From assembly GCA_004369085.1 (NCBI GenBank), contig ML210384.1, positions 24,684-40,294 of the forward strand: 15,611 nucleotides of DNA. The letters are read 5' to 3'. A program made the position numbers and the translations under genes. Within the stretch, counting starts at the first letter, position 1. Each line of letters begins with the position of its first letter. A model generated the notes under the pieces. It saw only the letters and a program-made list of their open reading frames with translations. It had not been told where the DNA came from and did not search any database. The stretch comes from Coprinopsis marcescibilis. Lineage: Eukaryota > Basidiomycota > Agaricomycetes > Agaricales > Psathyrellaceae. Of the stretch, positions 7,780-14,973 are shown piece after piece.

Positions 7780-8842
7780 TTGGAGATACGAAACCTGCAT
7801 TCGCATTCTTCCAAGCACTCTCTACATGGCTACTCCTACCTCCAACCCCTCTTTCTCACCAAAGGGTCTTTGCATCCTTTGGGAATCGCCATTCTGGAGA
7901 ATGAGTGCTTATTTGACCCGGACAGGCCATATGCACGATTGTACGATGCACAGCTGTACGTTCCCGGTGTTAATGAGTCAAATGGGCTCTTGGCTGCGCT
8001 GTGCTACTTTGGTGACAGTCCTTCAGCAAATGGAGAGCCTGCTGCCTGCTTTGTAACAATTTCAGTGCGTAGTTTGAACATCAGATTACTATGCATTGTT
8101 CTAATTGTTTATCTTTAGGCAGCAAAGTTCAGCCCAAATTTGAAGAACCGGGAGCTACACTATCCCCGTGCAAAGCCAGAGAATTATCACTTGGTTGGCG
8201 ACATTCAAACGGCAAGTCATTCATATTCAACTCTGCAACTCTTTCTCATTATATGTCTAGATGATTCCCATTAGCAACTGGGAAGACTCTGTTAGCCCTG
8301 CGCACCTCCAGCACATCACTCTGTCCGGTGTGGTTGAAAGGCAATGCGATGAGAAGGATACAAGTATAACGTTCCCGGTGTCTCTCAACCCTTACCTCCA
8401 GATTCTTGAAGGCTCCGGATGCCTCTCTATTATGGTGTCAGTTGATCTCACATCAAACCGATGGAAGCCTCTGGGTCTGGAAAACAAGTGTTGTGTCCCT
8501 TATATCCGTCCTGGAACATATGTAACCGTTACAGGCATCGTCTCTGGAATTGTAAGGGATGAAAAGGACGCTAACAAGATGGAATTTCTTCACGTCGAGG
8601 CTGACAACATCATTTTGATGGGGAAGTCCCCACTTCCAGCACCATCATTTTTGCAAGGTGAGCTATACTTTGTGTTTACATGAAGCTGAGCTGATTCGAC
8701 TTTGGCAGACTCACCACTGAAAGAGAAGAATACCAACAGCGAGTCATCCCCTTTTAAGTTTAGTTTCAACAACTTGCCTCGCAAGAGGACTTGGACGGAA
8801 ATGGAGCGCATGTCTTCGGTCTCAAGTGTCAATTCGTCGTAA
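7780..8842 (+). CDS. Spliced gene in the Helitron, predicted OB-fold (RPA/SSB-like) protein
   Basis: Four exons read in one phase: about 7780-8064, 8119-8211, 8261-8657 and 8709-8842 (TAA 8840-8842). Introns: 8065-8118 (GTGCGT...CTAAT...TAG), 8212-8260 (GC-AG type, GCAAGT donor) and 8658-8708 (GTGAGC...CAG). The centre alternates beta-strand-like stretches (H-I-T-L-S-G-V-V; S-I-T-F-P-V-S-L; V-P-Y-I-R-P-G-T-Y-V-T-V-T-G-I-V-S-G-I; M-E-F-L-H-V-E-A-D-N-I-I-L-M-G), a pattern that suggests an OB-fold, as in RPA and other single-strand DNA binding proteins. The C-terminus is Ser- and basic-rich. Known context: plant Helitrons often carry RPA-like genes, and ssDNA binding fits rolling-circle transposition. 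The start is unclear: exon 1 has no ATG in frame. An ATG at 7826 opens a frame (M-A-T-P-T-S-N-P) one base out of phase, so a small indel near 7860-7885 or an upstream exon must be assumed. No stop breaks the later exons. The fold assignment is an inference from pattern alone. Confidence 0.58.
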
Positions 8843-9409
8843 CCAACTTCTACTGCAGTATACTACTTACAAAGCTTAATATACATACATTCTCTCACCT
8901 AGCAAACAGCTTCAAGTACAGCTTCCGTGCTAGAATTACCTTGGAATTGGCGCTACAAGGTTCTGCGAGGAAGGGCACAGCCATCACTGTATTGATGGTA
9001 AGTAATTGTCGACCACTGTACCATTTCGCTCACCACTCAGTGAGATGAATTATAACAAAGTGATTGGTGGTGTCAAACAATCTATTATGACCTTCAGTAC
9101 ATAGCTTTTGCAATCTCATGAGTGTCCTAATTGCCTAAGACAGTTAAAATACGGTTAGCATCCAGAGGATATTCTTATGTGGCTGTGCACACCTTCTCAA
9201 CGGAGTGTGTATTCAGACCGCATTTTCAAGCCTCTGCATGTGTAGCTAAGAGAGTCAGGCATTCTAATAATGTACAAGAGGCTTCTGAGAAAACATAGAA
9301 TGCATTTTGGCGACATCCAGAACCTTCTCCAGATGTATATTGAAGGTTGTATGCCGGGTTGGGCAGTTGTCGCAGCAGGCCACTCAGCATCACACAGGGT
9401 TTGTTTTTG
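8843..9409 (+). other. Non-coding 3' region of the Helitron
   Basis: 567 bp between the OB-fold-like gene and the terminal hairpin. A 30-codon coding-like stretch (about 8905-8998, ending before GTAAGT) is open, but nothing supports it as an exon. AT content is higher than in the coding part. No other gene, repeat or hairpin of note is seen. Confidence 0.45.
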
Positions 9410-9437
9410 CCCGTGCGGAGCACGGGTCAGCTGCTAG
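9410..9437 (+). other. Helitron 3' terminus: hairpin plus CTAG
   Basis: A perfect 7-bp stem (CCCGTGC / GCACGGG, 9410-9416 and 9420-9426) with a GGA loop ends 11 bases before the element end. CTAG occupies 9434-9437 and host T follows. This is the canonical termination signal of rolling-circle Helitrons, at the usual distance. Confidence 0.9.
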
Positions 9438-9737
9438 TATATTGACATGTCTCATGTCTCACCAGCCTTGTCTGATGCTGAGGATACTAGACCTCCTACA
9501 CCTGTCTCAGGCCTGAGTGCTGGTGCTGTTGAGGTCTCTCCTATCAAGAAGCATTGTACTGCTGATGGCATTGGCAAGTGGGAGTACCCCACAGGTCCTT
9601 GCAGTGGCTGTTAGAAGTGTGTGATGTGTCAGCACCTTCCTAATATGGTCAGAGTTCCTGAACTGGACAAAACTGCTCAGCAGTTGCACACAGTCCACAT
9701 TGCAGGTCCAGGTACACACTCATCCTTGGCTATCTAA
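9438..9737 (+). pseudogene. 3' part of the ORF split by the Helitron; Cys-cluster
   Basis: Continues the 1957-2274 frame in phase once the Helitron is removed. It reads Y-I-D-M-S-H-V-S-P-A-L-S-D-A-E-D, a Pro/Ser/Thr-rich piece, then K-W-E-Y-P-T-G-P-C-S-G-C. A TAG (9612-9614) follows, then K-C-V-M-C and 38 further codons to TAA 9735-9737. Read through the TAG, the cysteines form C-x2-C-x2-C-x2-C. P-C-x2-C followed by more cysteines recalls fungal zinc-cluster DNA-binding regions, but too little is left to assign a family. TAG is one transition from CAG. 21 bases around P-T-G-P-C-S-G (9587-9607) recur at 852-872, so this sequence exists in more than one copy and may belong to a repeat family. 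Confidence 0.4.
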
Positions 9738-9762
9738 CCAATAGTCAACTCCATGTTCCTAA

Positions 9763-9836
9763 GATCATATAGCTCAGTGGTTAGAGCATCCCTTATGTGT
9801 TGGTGGAGGTCCTAGGTTCAATCCCTGGTGTGGTTG
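9763..9836 (+). tRNA. tRNA-like sequence (tRNA pseudogene or SINE head)
   Basis: Acceptor strands GATCATA (9763-9769) and TGTGGTT (9829-9835) pair over 7 bp if G-U is allowed. The D stem is GCTC/GAGC (9772-9775, 9784-9787). The A box is TAGCTCAGTGG. The T arm is CTAGG-TTCAATC-CCTGG, with the B box GGTTCAATCCC matching the eukaryotic consensus exactly. The anticodon arm is poorer: CCCTT/GGTGG (9790-9794, 9802-9806) has one mismatch and two G-U pairs, there are two bases instead of one before it, and the loop would show GTG (His) at 9797-9799. A working tRNA is therefore doubtful. A tRNA-derived SINE or a pseudo-tRNA with a live Pol III promoter is more likely. No CCA is encoded, as normal for eukaryotes. 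Confidence 0.5.
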
Positions 9837-9897
9837 CATTGCTCTATTTTAACAAGTACTTCCAGTCAGGAAATTGACACATACAGCGTACATCCAT

Positions 9898-10164
9898 GGT
9901 GCACACAGTGTATGTATACAGGGCACATAGTGTATGTATACAGGGCACATAGTGTACATACAATGGACATACAGTATATGTATACAGGGCACATAGTGTA
10001 CATACAATGGACATACAGTATATGTACACAGGTCATATAGTATATATACACAGATCATACAGTATATATACACAGGTCATACAGTCTACATACACAGGTC
10101 ATCTAGTCTATGTACACGGGTCATCTAGTCTACATACACAGGTCATCCAGTCTACATAGAGGAC
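9898..10164. repeat. 22-bp minisatellite, about 12 copies
   Basis: Tandem units of 22 bp. The right half is very regular (GGTCATATAGTATATATACACA, with variants GATCATACAG..., GGTCATCTAG... and GGTCATCCAG...); the left half carries GGGCACATAGTGTATGTATACA-type variants and the inverted-looking ACATACAATGGACATACAG. Because 22 is not a multiple of three, all minus-strand frames stay open across it. Those frames are artefacts of the repeat. Confidence 0.85.
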
Positions 10165-10193
10165 ACATACACTTTTCATAATGTGTACATAAC

Positions 10194-10587
10194 TGTTGAA
10201 ATCAGGCAGCTGGTGGTAGACTGATGCTCTACAAGCGAGACTGGAGTCCTATAGTCAGGGAATGAACTAATATTGACAGTATACCTACATACCTGGAGTC
10301 CTATAGTCAGGGAATGAACTAAGGGACTCCAGAGCGAACTACATCAGTATATACAAGGCAGCAACTGATGCCAACAGTCCAAGTGTCCAAATGGAGACTA
10401 TGTAATGTAAATATATCAAAAGGGATATAACTCAACAAGTATTACGAATATAACCGTCCCTCGCATACCAATGGAAAGAGAGAAACAAGATGGTTCTGGT
10501 GATACCAAATATGAAAGAAATAGATAAAGGGAAAAGTCCATAGGGTCGAAGTTGAAGATGCTGAGAACACACACACCAATTCTAACA
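10194..10587 (-). repeat. 3' LTR of a minus-strand Copia element, 394 bp
   Basis: On the minus strand it begins TGTTAGAATT and ends GATTTCAACA, so the termini are TG...CA with an imperfect inverted repeat (TGTTAGAATT against TGTTGAAATC). It directly follows a polypurine tract (ATCATGGGGGAG on the minus strand, 10588-10599), itself just past the Copia pol stop at 10601. Inside, a 30-bp segment starting CTGGAGTCCTATAG occurs twice (10241-10270 and 10293-10322, 52 bp apart). The matching 5' LTR lies outside the window, so the target duplication cannot be tested; the left flank is ATAAC. Confidence 0.82.
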
Positions 10588-10599
10588 CTCCCCCATGAT
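10588..10599 (-). other. Copia polypurine tract
   Basis: Purine-rich on the minus strand (ATCATGGGGGAG). It lies between the pol stop codon and the 3' LTR, where reverse transcription would prime plus-strand synthesis. Confidence 0.75.
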
Positions 10600-10600
10600 C

Positions 10601-10956
10601 TCATGCATCTGAGACACCCATCTCCTTCCTGCAGAATTCAGCCTTGGGAAGTGGTAATGCCTTGGTCAGGATGTCAGCTGGCTGTTCAGCACCAGGAATG
10701 CAAAGTGGTGCAATGTTTCCAGCTTCTACTTCATCCCTAAGCCAGAAGTACTTCAAATCCAAGTGCTTCATGCATCCATGGTGTTCTGGGTTCTTGCTGA
10801 CAGTCACAGCAGACTCATTGTCAATGTAGAGTGAGGAGGGACCACTCCAAGAGTACCCAAGCTCCCCCAGGATGTTGTGCATCCACTTGATCTCCTTTCC
10901 AGCCTCCACAGCAGCAATGAACTCAGCTTCAGTGGTAGACTGAGCAACAACTGCTT
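10601..10956 (-). pseudogene. Copia pol C-terminus (RNase H end), part 1 of 2
   Basis: Minus-strand reading from V-V-A-Q-S-T-T-E-A-E-F-I-A-A through K-E-I-K-W-M-H, L-Y-I-D-N-E-S-A-V, K-H-L-D-L-K-Y-F-W-L-R-D and E-Q-P-A-D-I-L-T-K-A-L to a stop at 10601-10603. S-T-E-A-E, I-D-N-x-S-A and H-(I/L)-D-x-(K/R)-Y...D-I-x-T-K are the signature of the Copia RNase H domain, which degrades the RNA template during reverse transcription. The gene is interrupted at 10956/12198 by a LINE insertion; the frame joins without loss to part 2. It lies in the same orientation as the LTR next to it. Confidence 0.9.
10942..10956 (+). repeat. 15-bp target-site duplication, left copy
   Basis: GAGCAACAACTGCTT here and again at 12183-12197, flanking the plus-strand LINE copy. 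This is the target duplication expected from target-primed reverse transcription. Confidence 0.92.
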
Positions 10957-11745
10957 ATGGTCACCAAGGCCAAATTTGCTGTGGGTAGGGTCATGGCCCC
11001 AGATGCTGAACTCTATGCCTTATGTGTGGCAATCATTCAAATGCTCCGATTTGATGATTGCAACATGATCGTGATTTTCACCAATCATATCGTGGCCGCC
11101 AAGCGTGCTGTGGATCCCTCTGTACACTCAGGCCAGGGCCATTCCCTGGCCGTGTGTGCCAAATTATCCAAGTGGTTCAGTGGGGGCCCAGAGCACTCCA
11201 TTGAATTTGTACAAGTACCGTCCAAAATTGGATGGCACATTCATTTAGCTGCGCACGACTACGTGCGTGACACTCCTGCTGTCTCGGGGCATCGCCTCGA
11301 GACCTCGCTTGATAGCGTCCGCCAGGCGGTCGCAAAATCTTCCGTTGATTCTTGGATATCCGAGTTCCAACATACATCTTACCGGGGCAAACATTTCCTC
11401 CAAATGAGGGATATGCAAGACTGGCCTCTCAAGCCAAGTGTCCTCAAGGGGGGCACTTGGCTATCGTTTACTGCCACCGAGTCCATAGTGACAACGGCAA
11501 GGATGGTGAGATGCATCCTTGTGCATGCTCTACTGGGTGAATACCAAGCCCAGTTTAACATCGATGGAGAAATCCAGTGTAGGTGTGGGACCTTTATTGA
11601 GACCCGCGCCCATCTCTTTGGCCGATGCAGCTTCACGCAGCATGGTAAAACTGATTCTCCCAGACGCCTGGGGGAACTCATGGACTTTCTTCAGGCGAAC
11701 CCTAGGATATTTGCCTTTGAAGCCCCTTCTGAGGGTATCGGATGA
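10957..11745 (+). pseudogene. LINE ORF2 C-terminus: RNase H and Cys/His motif
   Basis: 262 codons, open to a TGA at 11743-11745. The ATG at the very first base of the insertion is a chance internal Met. The RNase H part shows D-A-E-L-Y-A-L (catalytic Glu present), I-F-T-N-H (the family usually has Asp before His), then R-A-V-D-P-S-V-H-S-G-Q-G-H-S, F-V-Q-V-P-S and A-A-H-D-Y. Further on C-R-C-G-T-F-I-E-T-R-A-H-L-F-G-R-C is the Cys/His motif seen at the end of LINE polyproteins. RT is absent because of the truncation. The family relation is supported by the matching protein of copy 2 (13001-13852). Confidence 0.82.
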
Positions 11746-12164
11746 TTTTGTTGGCGGCCCTGAGGTGGGTGACAGGGTGGAGTGGGGTTAGGCTCCTGTG
11801 AGGCCAGAAGGTTTCTTTGTGGGCAGCAGCATGCTTCAGTGCGGTTCACTGCTTGCTAGGAGGCCCAACGGAGGTGTGCGGACTGGCGGTCGGCTCCAGA
11901 CCAAAGGTATTGGTGCGGGGGTGTGGATACCCTGCACTGCCCCATTAGCCCCAGTAGGGCTGCCGACGAATGACAACACACTTGCTGCGCCTGCCAGCAT
12001 GGAGCATTCTGGGCCTTCGTCTAGGGGGAGGCTTGTATATCAAATGGTGGGCGGAGACCCACTTCTTTCAAGTCCTATGGCATAGTGTAGTATACTGCAA
12101 ACTGTGCTTGGTTAGATAGGGACCGGGCTGCAAACAAGCCCCAGTGCGAATAAATTGTTGATTT

Positions 12165-12182
12165 AAAAAAAAAAAAAAAAAA
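12165..12182 (+). other. Poly(A) tail of LINE copy 1
   Basis: 18 A's directly before the right copy of the target duplication. They mark the 3' end of a reverse-transcribed RNA. Confidence 0.92.
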
Positions 12183-12197
12183 GAGCAACAACTGCTT
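12183..12197 (+). repeat. 15-bp target-site duplication, right copy
   Basis: Same 15 bases as 10942-10956. On the minus strand they encode the A-V-V-A of the Copia RNase H. Confidence 0.92.
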
Positions 12198-12579
12198 GGA
12201 GCTTGCTGGACCACCCAATAGCTCCACCACCCATCCTGGTCACATAGCCACCTGTAGGTCGTCCAGAGTCCTTGCAATCCCCATGGGAAGCATCACAGAA
12301 AGTGGTGAATAGCTCCTGTTGGAGTGGGCCAGAGTAGGTGAGCTTCATGTCCATGGTGGCCTTGAGACATTGCATTAAATGCTTCACAGCAGCCCAGTGT
12401 TGAGGGCCAGGGTTTGAGTTGAAGCGTCCAAGGAAGCTGACAGTGTAGGCAATGTCTGGGCGAGTCATGGTGGCAAGATACTGAAGGGATCCGATGGCAG
12501 AGAGATAAGGAGTGTTCTGCATGAACTGGACTTCGTCTGGAGTCTGGGGACTCATGGATTTCGAAAGGGTGATTCCTGG
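12183..12579 (-). pseudogene. Copia pol RT/RNase H, part 2 of 2
   Basis: Minus-strand frame G-I-T-L-S-K-S-M-S-P-Q-T-P, then S-A-I-G-S-L-Q-Y-L-A-x-M-T-R-P-D-I-A-Y, F-C-D-A-S-H-G-D and G-G-Y-V-T, up to S-S-K-L-Q-A-V-V-A. This is the RT-RNase H connection of Copia: Y-L-A...R-P-D-I and the F-x-D-A-D/S-x-x-D motif that supplies a catalytic Asp. It joins in phase to 10601-10956 when LINE copy 1 is removed. It is interrupted at 12580 by LINE copy 2; the rest of pol would lie beyond the window. Confidence 0.9.
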
Positions 12580-12596
12580 TTTTTTTTTTTTTTTTT

Positions 12597-13000
12597 AAAG
12601 CAACAATTTGTATTACTGGGGCTTGGTCGCAGCCTGGTCCCTATCTACGCACAGAGTAAACCATACATTAGAATTTGAAGATGAGGGGTCTCCGCCCCCC
12701 CTTTGATATACAAGCCTCCCCCTGGACAAAGGCTCAGAGTGTTCCGTGCCAATAGGCACGGCAGATGTGTTATCAATCATCAGCAGCTCTGCTGGGGCTA
12801 ATGGGGCAGCGCGGGGTGTCCACACCCCTGCACCAATGCCTTTGGTCTGGAGCTGACTGCTGGTCCGCGCACATCCATCAGGCCTCCTAGCAGGCAGCGA
12901 GCAGCACTGAAGCACGCTGCCGCCCACAGAGAGACCGTCCGGCCTCACAGGAGCCTAACCCCACCCCACCCTGTCACCCAACTCGGGGCTGCCAACGAAA
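12597..13000 (-). other. 3' UTR of LINE copy 2
   Basis: 404 bp between the ORF2 stop and the poly(A). A minus-strand frame is open across much of it (12613-12948), and a similar open frame exists in the copy 1 UTR (11798-12085) with similar residues (M-R-P-E/D-G). This shared open frame is probably a consequence of sequence identity between the two UTRs, not evidence of a gene. Confidence 0.6.
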
Positions 13001-13890
13001 TCATTTGATACCCTCAGAAGGGGCTTCAAAGGCGAATGTCCTTGGATTCGCCCGAAGAAAGTCCATGAGCTCTCCCAGGCATCTGGGAGAGTCGGTTTTG
13101 CCGTGTTGTGTGAAGCTGCATTGGCCAAAGAGATGGGCGCAGGTCTCAATAAAGGTCCCACACCTGCATTGGATTTCTCCATCTATATTGAATCGGGCGC
13201 GGTATTCGCCCAATGGAGCATGCCCAAGGATGCATCTTGCCATCCTTGCCATCGTCGCTATGGACTCGGTGGCTGTAAACAATAGCCAAGTGCCTCCTTT
13301 GAGGACACTTGGCTTGAGGGGCCGGTCTCGCATGTCCCCCATTTGGAAGAAGTGCTTGCCCCGGTAAGATATATGTTGAAACTCGGATATCCAAGCATCA
13401 ACGCATGATTTCGCGACCGCCTGGTGGACACTATCAAGCGAGGTCTTGAGGTGACGCCCCGAGACAGCAGGAGTGTCATGCACATAGTCATGCGCAGCTA
13501 TATGGATGTGCCACCCGAGTTTGGACAGCACCTGTACAAACTCAATGGAGCGCTCTGGGTCTCCACTGAACCACTTTGATAATTCAGTGCACACAGCCAG
13601 GGAATGGCCCTGGCCTGAGTGCACAGAGGGGTCCACGGCACGCTTGGTGGCCGCGATATGATTGGTGAAAACCACGATCATGTTGCAATCATCGAACTGA
13701 ATCATTCGGATGATTGCCGCATGTAAGGCATAGAGTTTGGCATCTGGAGCCATGACTCTGCCTGCAGTGAATTTGGCCTTGGTGACCATTCTACTGCTAG
13801 AGTGCACCATGTAGCCAGCAATGGCCTGGTGCCGTACTTCCCAGGGGACCATGGCATTGGTCGCCGCGACGTATGCGTTGGGATCTTGTT
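13001..13890 (-). pseudogene. LINE copy 2 ORF2, RNase H part
   Basis: Minus-strand frame of about 290 codons running from a D-P-N-A-Y-V-A-A-T-N-A-M-V-P-W start region to a stop at 13001-13003. Its RNase H is homologous to that of copy 1, with D-A-K-L-Y-A-L where copy 1 has D-A-E-L-Y-A-L: the catalytic Glu is changed to Lys, one G to A transition. Both copies share T-N-H. The Cys/His end C-R-C-G-T-F-I-E-T-C-A-H-L-F-G-Q-C is kept. The frame is displaced by one base from the RT frame near 13880-13895, so the original ORF2 is frameshifted here. Confidence 0.8.
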
Positions 13891-13944
13891 CACCATGGTG
13901 AACTTAGATTCCAATATCCGCTCCCTCTCTTCGAGAGCCTCCTT

Positions 13945-14971
13945 TCACTCACTGGGCTCCCTTGGGGGCACAAACTTGTCAAAGGTGATGCAGTCTGTTA
14001 GACGGACACTGGGCTGGTTTTCCTCCGCAGTGGGGTCAAACAGCTTGGTGAGTTCAGGGAGACGCTTCTGAATCTCTGTGATGGTGCTTCGCACTTTATC
14101 CACCTGTTTGGATGGCATCCATGCGAGAGACAGCTTGTGGGACTCGGCATCCTTTCGGTAGCTTTGTCCCAGGAGCGATCTGGTTGGGTGGGTTGCTGAT
14201 AGGGTCGCCACCCTATAGATGGAACAATCTCTCAGCTTCCTCAAATGGAGATGGATGGGGATGAGCCCAGCCAGTGCCTCGACCCCTCCTGTTGGGGAGG
14301 TCTTAAACACACCAAAGATCCACAGGGTGGCTTTGTATCGGGCGCCATCAAAGAACCATAGCCTATACCCATATGTGGCTATGGGAAGCACACATGTTCG
14401 GTATAGGAGTCTTTTGTGAAGCAGGGTGAGGCCCCGCATCAAATTTCCCAGCATACGCATTGCCATCACTGTGGTGAGCGCTTTTGTGGAGTAGAACCGG
14501 ACATGCTCATTAAAGAGTAGTTTCCGATCAAAGTAAAACCCAAGATATCGCCAGTATATCTTGGGTGTGAGCGGCGTGTCTCCTGTGTAGGGAGCATAGC
14601 CCAGGTCCAGGGCCGGGTTCCCCGGCTTATGGGCCCTGTCAAAATGGAACAGTTCGGTCTTACTGTGTTTGAGCTCCAGACTGACTGTGGTGAACAATGC
14701 AAAGAGAATGACATAGGCCTTCTGGAGGACCACATTGTTCCCTGTAACTGATTTGGACTGTGGGGCTACAGTACCGTCATTGACATAAGACAAGAGGGTG
14801 GTCTGAAGACCGTCTCTCCTTGCCTGGATTTCATATAGCCTCATGACAGGGGCTACGAACGGGGCCGATAGAACCAGAGACAGGGCACTGCCTTGGCCCA
14901 CCCCAGTGTCTGCTTGCATTGGCTGAGATTGGAAGTTGTTCCATCGGTACAATGTGAACCGCTTTACCAGA
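13945..14971 (-). pseudogene. LINE copy 2 ORF2, reverse transcriptase part
   Basis: Minus-strand frame of about 340 codons, broken at its 5' side by the Tc1 element. It begins L-V-K-R-F-T-L-Y-R-W-N-N-F, then has G-V-G-Q-G-S-A-L-S (RT motif B, the usual G-V-G-Q-G-S-A-L-S-P type) and L-S-Y-V-N-D-G-T, the active-site box that should read Y-V-D-D. The first catalytic Asp is Asn (GAT to AAT), so polymerase activity should be lost. The thumb and connection follow (W-R-Y-L-G-F-Y-F-D; R-L-L-Y-R-T-C-V-L-P-I-A-T-Y-G). A TGA at 13945-13947 ends the frame, although coding-like sequence continues in phase for about 20 codons (K-E-A-L-E-E-R-E-R-I-L-E-S-K-F) before the frameshift. Confidence 0.85.
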
Positions 14972-14973
14972 TA

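Larger units (their letters stand above)
2275..9437 (+). mobile_element. Helitron (RepHel type), 7,163 bp, both ends visible
   Basis: Helitrons are rolling-circle DNA transposons that insert between A and T without target duplication, start with TC and end with CTRR preceded by a short hairpin. The right end shows CCCGTGC-GGA-GCACGGG (9410-9426), then TCAGCTG, then CTAG (9434-9437), followed by host T (9438). The left end is placed at TC 2275-2276, preceded by A, because the ORF flanking both ends is then rejoined in phase. The left end is less certain than the right. Inside are a decayed RepHel gene (2529-7648), a spliced OB-fold-like gene (7780-8842) and about 570 bp of non-coding 3' region. 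The element is probably no longer able to move by itself. Confidence 0.82.
10957..12182 (+). mobile_element. 5'-truncated LINE copy 1 (RNase H-bearing), inserted in Copia pol
   Basis: 1,226 bp bounded exactly by a 15-bp target duplication and ending in a poly(A) run (12165-12182). The content is the RNase H and zinc-binding end of LINE ORF2 (10957-11745) plus a 3' UTR of about 420 bp. The last part of the UTR (GGGACCGGGCTG...AAGCCCCAGT...AAATTGTTG) is shared with LINE copy 2. Severe 5' truncation is normal for LINEs. RNase H downstream of RT points to the Tad1/I-like group of fungal LINEs. Confidence 0.9.
12580..14973 (-). mobile_element. LINE copy 2 (RT plus RNase H), inserted in the same Copia
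   Basis: On the minus strand the element ends in a poly(A) tail (T run 12580-12596) preceded by the same 3' UTR tail as copy 1. It contains ORF2 sequence from the RT palm to the RNase H and Cys/His end. It is cut at 14973 by a Tc1/mariner insertion, so its 5' part and its target duplication are outside the window. It lies inverted to copy 1, with only 397 bp of Copia between them. Confidence 0.88.

Noticed and set aside
9030..9046. Small hairpin CTCAC-CACTCA-GTGAG as a possible Helitron end
   Set aside because: No CTRR at the right distance; the 9410-9437 signal is far better.
9844..10073. Several overlapping minus- and plus-strand open frames rich in Tyr, Cys and Val
   Set aside because: They are translations of the 22-bp minisatellite in different phases.
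11798..12085. Open frame in the 3' UTR of LINE copy 1, with a similar one in copy 2 (12613-12948)
   Set aside because: Similarity is explained by common descent of the two UTRs; no domain, and it lies between the ORF2 stop and the poly(A).
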